From positions 3,038,001 through 3,102,000 of the forward strand of contig NZ_CP054139.1 in NCBI RefSeq assembly GCF_013283875.1: DNA of 64,000 nucleotides. The letters are read 5' to 3'. Of this stretch, positions 7,173-15,385 are shown piece after piece (positions within the stretch are counted from its first letter, which is position 1; every line of letters begins with the position of its first letter). Both the position numbers and the translations under genes were made by a program. The notes beneath the pieces were generated by a model. The model did not search any database and was not told where the DNA came from. It saw only the letters and a list, made by a program, of their open reading frames with translations. The DNA is from Mucilaginibacter mali. Its GTDB lineage: Bacteria; Bacteroidota; Bacteroidia; Sphingobacteriales; Sphingobacteriaceae.

Positions 7173-8378
7173 ATGGCAGAAACAACATCAAACGGGGCCA
7201 ACGAAACCCCTGATTTTTTAAGCGATATACCTCCTTTAGTCCCAATTACCCCTGCCCCGGTTGAAGATGCCCCGGCACTGGTAGTGAGCAGCACTACCCC
7301 GGCTGCCGAACCATCTAAACTAAAGGTAGATAAAGAGGGCAATGTTAACCTAACGCTGATAAAACCCGAAGACGAAAAGAAATACCTGGAAAAAAGCAAG
7401 GACCTTAACCCAGCCGACAATAACTCTATCCTGAACTACGGTTCGGAGATACAGGGATCGATGGAGAAATACAGTAACCAGTTTTTAACTTCGGTACGTA
7501 CTTATAACTCGGGCGAGGTAGGCACACTAATTGCCGACCTGCTGACCGAACTGAACTATATCGACGTTAACGAACTGGAGAACACCGGTATTAAAGGCTT
7601 CCTGTTGAAGATCCCTTTCCTGAAAGGTTTGGTGATGGATGCCAAAAAGATGTTCGCCAAGTACGATACGGTGATCGATAACGTGGATAAGATCACCAAC
7701 AAGATCAAGGCCGGTCGTATCAACTCTATTAAGGATAACAGTTCGCTGCAAACCATGTTCGATAGCAATGTGGAGTACATCAAGCAGATGGAGGAACTGA
7801 TCATTGCCGGACAGATGAAACTAAACGAGCTGAACATTCAGCTGGCTGCGATGGAGCAACGCCCGCAGGATTATAACGATTACGAAATTGCCGACCTGCG
7901 CGACTTCACCAATCGATTGGATAAACGCCTGGCCGACCTGAAAACCGTGCGCTTCATCATGATGCAATCGCTGGCGCAGATCCGCGTGGTGCAGAACAAT
8001 AATACATCGATAGCGGAAAAGGCGCAATCCATTATTTCTACCACTATCCCGGTTTGGAAAAATCAGCTAACCATTGCCGTAGCCCTGCAAAGGCAAAAGG
8101 CCAATGTGGAAATGCAGCAAAAAATATCGGAAACTACCAATACCATTTTGTTGAAGAACGCCGAACTACTGAAGACCAACAGCATCAACGTAGCGAAGGA
8201 AAACGAAAAAACCGTGGTATCGTTAGAAACGCTGAAGAAAACCACTTCCGACCTGATAGACACCCTGAACGAAGTAAAACGTATTCACGAGGAGGGCGCG
8301 CAGAACAGGAAAACGCTGAACACCGAGTTGCAAAATTTAGAGACCGAGCTAAAGAAAAATGTGACGAATGTTGGCTAA
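7173..8378 (+). CDS. telA: TelA family toxic-anion resistance protein
   Basis: A 401-residue protein of the TelA/KlaA family, associated with resistance to tellurite and to lipid-II-targeting compounds. The first 60 residues are Pro/Ala/Thr-rich and probably flexible. The remainder is almost entirely helical, with a conserved region around KIPFLKGLVMDAKKMFAKYD (about 145-165), further heptad-rich helices and a charged C-terminal coiled coil. It has no signal peptide or membrane segment, which is usual for the family. It is followed after nine bases by an unknown helical protein, so the pair is an operon. The position between TerD and TerC genes fits one Ter stress island. Confidence 0.9.
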   Translation: MAETTSNGANETPDFLSDIPPLVPITPAPVEDAPALVVSSTTPAAEPSKLKVDKEGNVNLTLIKPEDEKKYLEKSKDLNPADNNSILNYGSEIQGSMEKYSNQFLTSVRTYNSGEVGTLIADLLTELNYIDVNELENTGIKGFLLKIPFLKGLVMDAKKMFAKYDTVIDNVDKITNKIKAGRINSIKDNSSLQTMFDSNVEYIKQMEELIIAGQMKLNELNIQLAAMEQRPQDYNDYEIADLRDFTNRLDKRLADLKTVRFIMMQSLAQIRVVQNNNTSIAEKAQSIISTTIPVWKNQLTIAVALQRQKANVEMQQKISETTNTILLKNAELLKTNSINVAKENEKTVVSLETLKKTTSDLIDTLNEVKRIHEEGAQNRKTLNTELQNLETELKKNVTNVG

Positions 8379-8387
8379 TTTTGAAGA

Positions 8388-9350
8388 ATGGATGAAACCC
8401 GCAAGGCGATACTGAACGATTCGAACCACATCATCAGCAAGCTGCAACTGCTTTCTGTTTTTTTTGGCGACGATATCATCTACAAGATCTATTTGCGCAG
8501 CCAGGTTATCCACCAATTATTTGAGGATAACCCCGAACTGGATATTAATAAACTGGAGTTGTTTCACCTCCAGTTTACACAAACCTTGTTGGATCTGCTG
8601 CGCAAGATCAAAAAGAATAACGAGAAGAATATCATGATCGTGCTGGATGAGATCCAGATCAACAAAGATCTCATCACGCGCATAAAAGATTCTGTTCTTT
8701 CGCAAGATCAGTTCAGGTTAGATCAGCAGCGACAAATGCTCAAGATCAATACCTCCTTACGCAAACTATATCAGGTTTTGTCGGATGATTCTTCGGAATA
8801 TCCATTCTCCAAAAACATCAATGCGTTCAGCGCGCGTTACTCGCACGATTTTTATAATGAGGTGCCCCCAGCCCTGCTGCTGGAACTAATTGACTACGAG
8901 CCAAAGGATGTTTACACTACCGCGTATGCCACTATTCAGCGCAAGCTGATGGGACAATTGTGCAAGAACGATTTCCGCAGCACTTTTTATTGCGGCCTGA
9001 GGGCCGGCGAAATGGTAGCCGAGGTTTACCAGCTAAATGATACCGATAAGTATTTCCTGTATTTCGCGGCACGTAACCTGTTTCTTTTTTGCGATGTAAG
9101 CAAAATAGACACCGGCACGCCATCAAACGAAATATCAAAAAAGGAAACCTTTATGCACGAGCTGGAGGACAAGAATGACCGGCTGAACAGCACCATCAGC
9201 AGCCTGAAAACCGCCATTCCTGCCGAAGTAAAAAGCCTGCTGATAGATAATTATCGCAAGTTGAACGACATTAATTTCCTGCAAAACATCAGCGATGTTG
9301 ATGTGCAGGCCAACATGCTGAAGAGCATGCTGAATACGGATTTGATGTGA
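8388..9350 (+). CDS. Unknown helical protein in operon with TelA
   Basis: I do not recognise a family for this 320-residue protein. It is rich in Leu, Asp, Lys and Asn, predicted mainly helical and soluble, and has no signal peptide. Its N-terminal half (about 1-130) contains long amphipathic helices (LLDLLRKIKKNNEKN, LDEIQINKDLITRIKD). The middle has an aromatic patch (YATIQRKLMGQLCKNDF), and the C-terminal third ends in a possible coiled coil (ELEDKNDRLNSTISSLK). Only nine bases separate it from telA, so it is likely co-translated and may be a binding partner of TelA. Codon use matches the surrounding Ter genes. Confidence 0.8.
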   Translation: MDETRKAILNDSNHIISKLQLLSVFFGDDIIYKIYLRSQVIHQLFEDNPELDINKLELFHLQFTQTLLDLLRKIKKNNEKNIMIVLDEIQINKDLITRIKDSVLSQDQFRLDQQRQMLKINTSLRKLYQVLSDDSSEYPFSKNINAFSARYSHDFYNEVPPALLLELIDYEPKDVYTTAYATIQRKLMGQLCKNDFRSTFYCGLRAGEMVAEVYQLNDTDKYFLYFAARNLFLFCDVSKIDTGTPSNEISKKETFMHELEDKNDRLNSTISSLKTAIPAEVKSLLIDNYRKLNDINFLQNISDVDVQANMLKSMLNTDLM

Positions 9351-9372
9351 TGCCGTCCATTTTTACCATTTT

Positions 9373-9522
9373 GTCATTTCGAACGAATTGGCGGGGGAAT
9401 GAGCTTTGGGGACGAGGAGAAATCAGATACGGTATATTTCTAAATATGGCGTATCATGCATATCGTACAAGATTTCTCCTCACACAACCGCACGAACCCT
9501 CCCCCGGTTCGTTCGAAATGAC
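9373..9522. repeat. 150 bp inverted-repeat element, GTCATTTCGAACGAA family
   Basis: The ends are exact inverted copies: GTCATTTCGAACGAA at 9373-9387 and TTCGTTCGAAATGAC at 9508-9522. An inner pair (GAGGAGAAATC and GATTTCTCCTC) continues the stem, so most of the element folds into one long hairpin. A degenerate second copy lies at 21658-21813. Two short open frames of about 60 codons within it are not genes. It has the form of a miniature inverted-repeat or REP-type element without its own transposase. Confidence 0.8.
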
Positions 9523-9594
9523 AAGCTGCTAAGATGTGGGTACACGGTAACACTTCCAAGGGGAGGGAACTGTTTTACGGCAACGAAAAAATAA

Positions 9595-9602
9595 TATCTT
9601 TA
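9595..9602 (+). promoter_or_regulatory. Candidate -7 box of the TerC gene
   Basis: TATCTTTA followed by CA, 24 bases before the ATG at 9627. A weak TTTA at 9574-9577 gives a 17-base spacer to a possible -33 box. It is the same string as the one before telA, which would allow parallel expression of the two Ter units. The call rests on motif similarity only. Confidence 0.35.
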
Positions 9603-9626
9603 CAAAAAATCCAAAACTGATCATAA

Positions 9627-10445
9627 ATGGACATTTTACATTCCCTTTTAGGCCCCGATCTTAAGGCCGGTGTGCTTATTATTCTTAACCTTATCGTTAT
9701 CGAAAGTTTGCTTTCGGTAGATAATGCCGCTGTACTGGCTACCATGGTGCTGGATTTGCCGCCAGGTCAGCGTAAAAAAGCGCTGCGTTATGGTATCATT
9801 GGCGCTTATGTAATGCGTGGTATCTGCTTGTTCCTGGCTTCATGGCTGGTGAAGATCTGGTGGCTGAAACCCTTGGGCGGCCTTTACCTGCTTTACCTGT
9901 GCTTCGATTATTTTAAAGGTAAACTAAGCGAAGGCGATGGTGGCGGTGATGAGGAAGTAGATAAAACCAAAAGCTGGGCTTACCGCTCAACTGTTGGACT
10001 GATCGGTCCGCTGTGGGCTACTATTATCCTGGTAGAAATTATGGATTTGGCTTTCTCTATCGATAACGTTTTCGCGGCGGTGGCTTTTACCGACCACGTG
10101 ATGCTCATCTATATCGGTGTGTTCATCGGTATTTTGGCTATGCGTTTTGTGGCCCAGGCCTTTGTTAAGCTGATGGAGAAATTCACCTTCCTTGAAACCG
10201 TAGCTTTCATTGTTATCGGCGTGCTGGGTATCAAGTTAACTTCATCACTTTATATCCATTTCTACCCGGATGGCGGCTTTGCCGAAGTAATGAGCGGCGA
10301 AAAGGCTGATATCTTTACATCGGTATTTACAGTGGCTATCTTTATTATACCGGTGCTTACCTCTATCTTTTTCAACTTCCCTAAAAAACATACCATTGAA
10401 CCGGAAGTTGCCGAGGCAGCAGAAAAGGTATTGGATAAGAGTTGA
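9627..10445 (+). CDS. terC: TerC family integral membrane protein
   Basis: A 272-residue polytopic membrane protein of the TerC family, implicated in metal-ion (manganese) handling and in anchoring Ter complexes. Both signature helices are present: ESLLSVDNAAV with Glu26 and Asp32, and a second copy VEIMDLAFSIDNVFAAV in the middle. About seven membrane segments can be drawn, with a charged loop (KLSEGDGGGDEEVDKTK) between the halves. It lies 276 bases downstream of the telA operon behind an inverted-repeat element and its own candidate promoter, so it is probably a separate transcript of the same island. Confidence 0.92.
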   Translation: MDILHSLLGPDLKAGVLIILNLIVIESLLSVDNAAVLATMVLDLPPGQRKKALRYGIIGAYVMRGICLFLASWLVKIWWLKPLGGLYLLYLCFDYFKGKLSEGDGGGDEEVDKTKSWAYRSTVGLIGPLWATIILVEIMDLAFSIDNVFAAVAFTDHVMLIYIGVFIGILAMRFVAQAFVKLMEKFTFLETVAFIVIGVLGIKLTSSLYIHFYPDGGFAEVMSGEKADIFTSVFTVAIFIIPVLTSIFFNFPKKHTIEPEVAEAAEKVLDKS

Positions 10446-10489
10446 GGTAAAGAGATTAGAGGTTAGGTAAAAGAAGCGCTGGCTGGTGC

Positions 10490-10603
10490 GATTCCCTCCC
10501 ATAGGGAGGGTGCAGGGAGGGGGTTCATCACTCATGTATTTTCACAGAAACCCCTCCCTACCACAACACAGGCCATCTCACTCCTCCCAGGGGAGGGAAT
10601 TGT
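10490..10603. repeat. CCCTCCC/GGGAGGG palindromic element
   Basis: Contains CCCTCCCATAGGGAGGG near 10494-10510, and an outer pair around GGGGGTT...AACCCCTCCC. It also carries a trailing ACAACACAGGCCATC...CTCCCAGGGGAGGGAATTG block. The same order of blocks, diverged, recurs at 39796-39885, and its last part at about 9555-9570. It occupies most of the terC-pgpA gap. Confidence 0.65.
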
Positions 10604-10622
10604 AAATGCAAAAAACATATAC

Positions 10623-11072
10623 ATGAATAAATTAATTGCCACCTGGTTTGGCATAGGTTATATAAAAGGCGGCGGCACTATTGCCGCCGCTGTTACTTGC
10701 GGCTTGCTTTGGCTGTACTGGCCAACAGCTATCGCACAAAACAGCTGGTATCTGCTGCTGTGGACGGTGCTGATCACCCTGCTGGGCATTTATGTTGGCG
10801 ATAAGGTAGAAACTTTCTGGGGTAAGGACAGTTACCGGGTAGTGATAGACGAGGTGGCCGGCATGATGGTAACCATGCTTTTTATCCCCCACAACCTGTA
10901 CCTGCTGATTGCCGGTTTTGTGCTGTTCCGTTTTTTTGATATGGTGAAGCCTTTGTTTATTCGCAGGCTGGAAGCATTGCCGGGCGGTACCGGGGTAATG
11001 ATGGACGATATTTTGGCCGGGGTTTACGGCAATATTATTTTACAGGTGATGGTGATATTGTTTCATTTTTGA
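10623..11072 (+). CDS. pgpA: Phosphatidylglycerophosphatase A
   Basis: A 149-residue membrane enzyme that removes the terminal phosphate of phosphatidylglycerophosphate to give phosphatidylglycerol. The family motifs are all present: ATWFGIGYIKGGGT at the N-terminus, VIDEVAGMMVT near residue 75, FRFFDMVKP near 100, and GGTGVMMDDILAGVYGN near 120-136. The acidic residues bind the metal and phosphate. Three or four membrane helices are evident. It runs into a PAP2-type phosphatase gene directly downstream, which suggests a small lipid-phosphatase operon. Confidence 0.93.
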   Translation: MNKLIATWFGIGYIKGGGTIAAAVTCGLLWLYWPTAIAQNSWYLLLWTVLITLLGIYVGDKVETFWGKDSYRVVIDEVAGMMVTMLFIPHNLYLLIAGFVLFRFFDMVKPLFIRRLEALPGGTGVMMDDILAGVYGNIILQVMVILFHF

Positions 11073-11083
11073 AATTGAGATGT

Positions 11084-11680
11084 ATGCGCGTTAAGCTTTT
11101 ATCGTTAATTCTATTTGTGATGTTCGGCACAAGCGTATCAGCTCAGCGCGCCAACCCATCGGTCCTGCAGCAATGGGACGATAGGGTGATGATAGATCTG
11201 GCCAACAGCCGCACGCCCGGCGAAACCGGCTTTATGCGCTTTATATCAAACACCAATCAATATGTTGATATAGGCGTTCCCGTTGGCTTATTAGCGGGCG
11301 GCGTAATAGGGCACGATATGCAGATGCGCCAAAACGCGCTTTATGTGGCCAGTAGCAGCGCAATCTCGGGCGTGTTGACCATGGCCATCAAACATATTGT
11401 AAAACGCCCAAGGCCTTTTGTGCAGAACATCAATATCGTACCTGTTTACCGCGCGGGTGGTTATTCGTTTCCATCAGGGCATTCGTCAAGTTCGTTCACA
11501 ACGGCAACTTCCTTGTCTATCGCTTATCCAAAATGGTATGTTATCGCGCCATCGTTTTTATGGGCAGGTACAGTGGCTTACTCGCGCATGTATTTGGGGG
11601 TACACTACCCTACCGATGTGGCTACCGGTACACTACTGGGCGCAGGTACGGCGGTTTCAATGTCGTTTATGAAGAAGTAA
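11084..11680 (+). CDS. PAP2 family phosphatase, secreted or membrane-anchored
   Basis: A type-2 phosphatidic-acid-phosphatase domain protein of 198 residues from the ATG at 11084. That start opens a clean signal sequence (MRVKLLSLILFVMFGTSVSAQ); a TTG at 11069 would add five residues and overlap pgpA. The three catalytic motifs are present: KHIVKRPRP, SFPSGHSSSSFTTA and SRMYLGVHYPTDVATG, giving the Lys/Arg-Pro, Ser-Gly-His and Arg...His...Asp residues of the vanadium-peroxidase-like active site. Likely substrates are lipid phosphates or undecaprenyl diphosphate in the periplasm. Position behind pgpA supports a lipid role. Confidence 0.88.
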   Translation: MRVKLLSLILFVMFGTSVSAQRANPSVLQQWDDRVMIDLANSRTPGETGFMRFISNTNQYVDIGVPVGLLAGGVIGHDMQMRQNALYVASSSAISGVLTMAIKHIVKRPRPFVQNINIVPVYRAGGYSFPSGHSSSSFTTATSLSIAYPKWYVIAPSFLWAGTVAYSRMYLGVHYPTDVATGTLLGAGTAVSMSFMKK

Positions 11681-11828
11681 AATCTTCTTATATTCAACAA
11701 CTTGCTTATCAAATCCGTTATTTGTCATCCGGATAACACAGCAAATTCACCCATTTGTCACAAACATGTGCACTGAGTTACATGTATTATAATTTAAATA
11801 AATTTGTGCCTGCTTTTAGCATTTGTTT

Positions 11829-14210
11829 ATGATGATACCTGTATTTCCGGATAATCCTTTTCAGATCCAACTCTCGTTCCATAAAATTATAGAGCGGTAC
11901 GAAGAGATCGCGTCTACAGATGAGGGTTACCGGGGGCAACACGCTAAAGCGCTGTTAGCACAGGCAGCAGAACACCCTGAGTTAAAAAACGGCATTACCA
12001 AAGTAGCGCAGCTGCAAGAAGGCGAAGAGCTGATATCACAGTTGTTGGCCGAATTGTTCCCGCCCATGCTTACGCTCAATGAGATCAAAGCCGTAAGCCT
12101 GCCTTATCTCAACATCGCTTTTAACTATTCGGAGCGTTTCCAAAATATTTTGAACGAAGCCGGTACCGATTTTGAATTCAGCATCCGCGATTTCGACGAG
12201 CACCAGTTTTATGTAGCCAGTTGCTGCATGATACTGAACCGTTTTTACGGCACCAATCTTGATTTTACCAAGCCCCTGTTCTACGATATTCCCGCGGCCA
12301 ACGGCATTGTAAAGCACTACCGTATTTTATACAATGGCGATTTTATCGATGTTATTCCTACCGCCGAAGCGCCGACGCTGACCACTGCACAGATAGACGA
12401 ACTGATCAGTAATTACGATGACCTTGACTTGTGGAAACGCACTTTCCCGGCCCAGGCCTGGATACTGAAAGGCTTTGCCCTGATGACTTTGGTGGATGTA
12501 ACCGTGGAGAATGCCGTATCGATATTAAAAAGCAACTTACTGGGCAACGCTTCGGCACCGGATATGCAGAAAAGTTTGGCCAATATTTTTCAGTCCATCT
12601 TCCGGATACCCGATCTGCGCATCGGTTTTACCTCGTTTAACCAGGAAGAAGGTATATTCACCAGCCGCCCTTTTGGTCAAAAAGTGAACAGCTACCTGCT
12701 GCCCGATAATAAGGACGATAATTGCAAACAACTGCTTTGCAGCGGCGCTTATCAAAAACTGATCAAAGATCATGATTATTTCGCCGTGGCTGATGTGAAT
12801 GATTTCGCGGCTAAAAATCCGCTGAGTTTGATGGCCCAGCATTTTAAAGATCAGGATATCGGTAGTTTTGTAATTGCCCCTGTAGTGAAAAACGACGTGC
12901 TGCTGGGCGTTATCGAACTGGTATCCCCTCGTTTGAAAGAGCTTAACAGTGTGAACGCCCATAAGCTTGAAATTGTGATGCCCTACATCAGTGATGCTAT
13001 CGACCGCAAAGTGGGCGAATTGCAAAACCGTATCCGCGCCGTCATCCAAAATAATTATACCACGCTACACCCCAGCGTAGATTGGAAATTTAAGCGCGAG
13101 GCGCAAAACTATATCCAAAGCGCCAATGCCGGCCTGGCTTACAGTTTAAAAGAGATTATTTTTAAGGATGTGTTCCCGCTTTACGGGCAGGTGGATATTA
13201 AGGATTCATCTGTCACCCGCAACCAAAGCGTTAAGAACGACCTATTGACCCAATTGCACCAGTTATTGTTGATATTAGGCCAGGTAGAACCGCACGAGCC
13301 GGTGATCCCTATCGAGCAGCACCTGGCCGATCTACAGGGCTTTATAGACGATCTCGGCATCAACATCAAAGCCGATACCGAACAATCGATACAACATTAC
13401 ATCGAAACTAACATTTATCCGTTGCTGAAGGATGATGCGCATCATAACGAAAGGCTGAAGAAGGATATCGCCCGTTATTTTGAGCAGATAGATAACCTGA
13501 CCGGCGAGTTTCACAGTAACCGCCGCAATTATGAAAAAACCTTATCACTGATAAACGATAAGCTAAGCACCGTGCTGGACGACCGGCAGGACGAGATCCA
13601 AAAGTACTTTCCGCATTACTTCGAGCGGTTTAAAACCGATGGCGTGGAGCACAACCTGTATATCGGCGCGTCGATATCGCCGTTTGAAAGCTTTAACCCG
13701 CACGATCTGCGCCGCCTGCGCCTGTGGCAGTTAATGGTAATTGCCGAAATGGAGATAGAGCAGTTTCACCTGAAGGACGCCCTGCCCTACCCCTTGGATG
13801 TGGCCTCGCTCATCCTGGTGTTCAGCACCCCTATCGCTATCCGTTTCCGCATGGATGAGAAGCATTTTGATATTGATGGGGCTTACAATGTGCGCTACGA
13901 GGTAATCAAAAAACGTATAGACAAGGCCCATATCCTGGGCACCGAAGAACGTATCACCCAACAGGGTAAAATCGTTATTATCTACTCGAAAGCCGAGGAA
14001 GAAGCCGAATACATCCAATACATCCGCATCTTGCAAAACAAGGGCATTTTGGAGGGTCATATCGAACATTTTGATGTGGAGGATCTGCAGGGGGTATCAG
14101 GTTTGAAGGCGTTGAGGGTTGGTGTGTTGCATCAGCAGAATTTGCATAAGCTGCATACCTTATCGTACGATAGTTTGTATAAGCAGCTGCCGGTGGTGGA
14201 TGAGGAGTGA
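11829..14210 (+). CDS. Large GAF-domain-like protein, function unknown
   Basis: A cytoplasmic protein of about 793 residues. I see no named enzyme motif. A region around 235-400 (FQSIFRIPDLRIGFTSF ... IGSFVIAPVVKNDVLLGVIELVS) has the strand pattern of a GAF sensor domain. The flanks are helical, including a possible coiled coil at 500-590, and a compact C-terminal part (about 620-795) contains YIGASISPFESFNP and RFRMDEKHFDIDG. Similar-sized GAF-like proteins without output domains are known in Bacteroidota. The first in-frame TTG (11823) is replaced here by the ATG at 11829; the ATG at 11832 is equally possible. It is a single-gene unit ending before a cloverleaf repeat. Confidence 0.75.
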   Translation: MMIPVFPDNPFQIQLSFHKIIERYEEIASTDEGYRGQHAKALLAQAAEHPELKNGITKVAQLQEGEELISQLLAELFPPMLTLNEIKAVSLPYLNIAFNYSERFQNILNEAGTDFEFSIRDFDEHQFYVASCCMILNRFYGTNLDFTKPLFYDIPAANGIVKHYRILYNGDFIDVIPTAEAPTLTTAQIDELISNYDDLDLWKRTFPAQAWILKGFALMTLVDVTVENAVSILKSNLLGNASAPDMQKSLANIFQSIFRIPDLRIGFTSFNQEEGIFTSRPFGQKVNSYLLPDNKDDNCKQLLCSGAYQKLIKDHDYFAVADVNDFAAKNPLSLMAQHFKDQDIGSFVIAPVVKNDVLLGVIELVSPRLKELNSVNAHKLEIVMPYISDAIDRKVGELQNRIRAVIQNNYTTLHPSVDWKFKREAQNYIQSANAGLAYSLKEIIFKDVFPLYGQVDIKDSSVTRNQSVKNDLLTQLHQLLLILGQVEPHEPVIPIEQHLADLQGFIDDLGINIKADTEQSIQHYIETNIYPLLKDDAHHNERLKKDIARYFEQIDNLTGEFHSNRRNYEKTLSLINDKLSTVLDDRQDEIQKYFPHYFERFKTDGVEHNLYIGASISPFESFNPHDLRRLRLWQLMVIAEMEIEQFHLKDALPYPLDVASLILVFSTPIAIRFRMDEKHFDIDGAYNVRYEVIKKRIDKAHILGTEERITQQGKIVIIYSKAEEEAEYIQYIRILQNKGILEGHIEHFDVEDLQGVSGLKALRVGVLHQQNLHKLHTLSYDSLYKQLPVVDEE

Positions 14211-14280
14211 GATCGTGCAAAGGCTTACCTCAATCTGAACTTGTTGAATACCGTGCGCGGCAGACCTGCGGCATGGTTCT

Positions 14281-14418
14281 ACTCACCCGGTCGTTGCTTC
14301 GCTCGACCACCCTCTCTTCGCTGTGCGAAAAGAGGGAATGGAATTATCCGATATTGCTCCTGCCCTCTTTTCGCGCAGCGAAGAGAGGGCCGACCAGCGC
14401 AGCGCTGTCGGGGTGAGT
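14281..14418. repeat. Fourth copy of the cloverleaf-like element (inverted)
   Basis: Starts ACTCACCCGGTCGT and ends GTCGGGGTGAGT, the reverse orientation of the 2355-2788 copies. Two inner hairpins are clear: CCCTCTCTTCGC/GCGAAAAGAGGG (about 14310-14336) and CCCTCTTTTCGC/GCGAAGAGAGGG (about 14362-14388). It sits between the convergent ends of the GAF-like gene and the DeoR-type regulator gene, where it could act as a two-way terminator. Confidence 0.85.
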
Positions 14419-14437
14419 CTACAAATAAGCAGTAAAC

Positions 14438-15202
14438 TTACACTATCGTCACCGTTATCCCCAAACCCTCCAGCGTTTTCACTACGTGTTCAGATACACC
14501 ATTATCGGTAATGATATGATCGATCTCATCCAAACCACAGATCTTCCCGAAACCGCGGCGACCAAATTTGGTCGAATCGCAAAGGATGATGGTTTTTTGC
14601 GATACGCTGATCATCTGCTTATTAAGGTGCGCCTCCATGGCGCTTGTGGTGGTGAGGCCAAACTCAAGGTCGATGCCATCAACCCCTAAAAAAAGTTTAT
14701 TGCAGAAGAAGTCGTTAAGGATATTTTCGGCATAAGGCCCCATTACCGATGATGAACTTTTGCGCAGCTGCCCGCCAAGTTGCAGTACCTCTACTGCCGG
14801 GTATTTCAGCAATTCAAGTGCTACGTTTAGGGCCGAAGTAATTACGGTTAAGCCTACCTTTGGTGGCAGGTTACGGGCTAAAGCCAGCATGGTAGTACCG
14901 GATGCGATGATAATGGAATCGTTATCCTGTACCATTGCCGCGGCGGCCGCGCCAATGCTCATCTTCTCGGCCGACTGGATCTTTTCCTTCTCGTTTACCG
15001 GCCGGTCGACAATGTAGGGGTTATTCAGTGTGGCGCCACCATGTGTGCGAAAAAGCAGGTTCTTGTCTTCCAACACCTTTAAGTCCTTGCGTATTGTAAC
15101 CGAAGACACCTTTAGTTCCTTACAAAGTTCTACAACATTTAAGTTACCTTCTTTTTGAAGTTTAGTTAGAATATATTGATGTCTTTCGGCTAAATTTATC
15201 AT
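14438..15202 (-). CDS. glpR: DeoR family regulator, probable GlpR
   Basis: A 254-residue DeoR-type repressor. The N-terminal winged helix-turn-helix is at about 6-57 (ILTKLQKEGNLNVVELCKEL, then VSSVTIRKDLKVLE and the FRTHGGA wing end). The DeoR C-terminal sensor follows, with SGTTMLALA, ITSALNVA, GGQLRKSS, FLGVDGID and CDSTKFGRRGF phosphate-sugar-binding motifs. It is divergent from glpK across 183 bases, which strongly suggests that it controls glycerol kinase and the facilitator in response to glycerol 3-phosphate. It may also act on glpD and the SusCD locus beyond; that is inference. Confidence 0.88.
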   Translation of the reverse strand: MINLAERHQYILTKLQKEGNLNVVELCKELKVSSVTIRKDLKVLEDKNLLFRTHGGATLNNPYIVDRPVNEKEKIQSAEKMSIGAAAAAMVQDNDSIIIASGTTMLALARNLPPKVGLTVITSALNVALELLKYPAVEVLQLGGQLRKSSSSVMGPYAENILNDFFCNKLFLGVDGIDLEFGLTTTSAMEAHLNKQMISVSQKTIILCDSTKFGRRGFGKICGLDEIDHIITDNGVSEHVVKTLEGLGITVTIV

Positions 15203-15385
15203 TGAAATAAAAGGTTTACATCATGCAAAATAATGAATAATATGAGATATGATTATAAAATTTTGGTTATATTTTCATAATGTCAATTTGTATTTTTATA
15301 CTTACATGTTATTTCGTTTTGTTGCTTTTTATTACAGATCAACAACAACCGAAAGACACCCATTATAAACCAACTAAATTCCTGA
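15203..15385. promoter_or_regulatory. Divergent glpR-glpK control region
   Basis: A 183-base AT-rich gap shared by the divergent regulator and kinase genes. An imperfect palindrome lies at 15252-15281 (ATTATAAAA facing TTTTCATAAT), which is a plausible operator. No clean -33/-7 pair was found by eye for either gene. Function is inferred from position. Confidence 0.4.
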
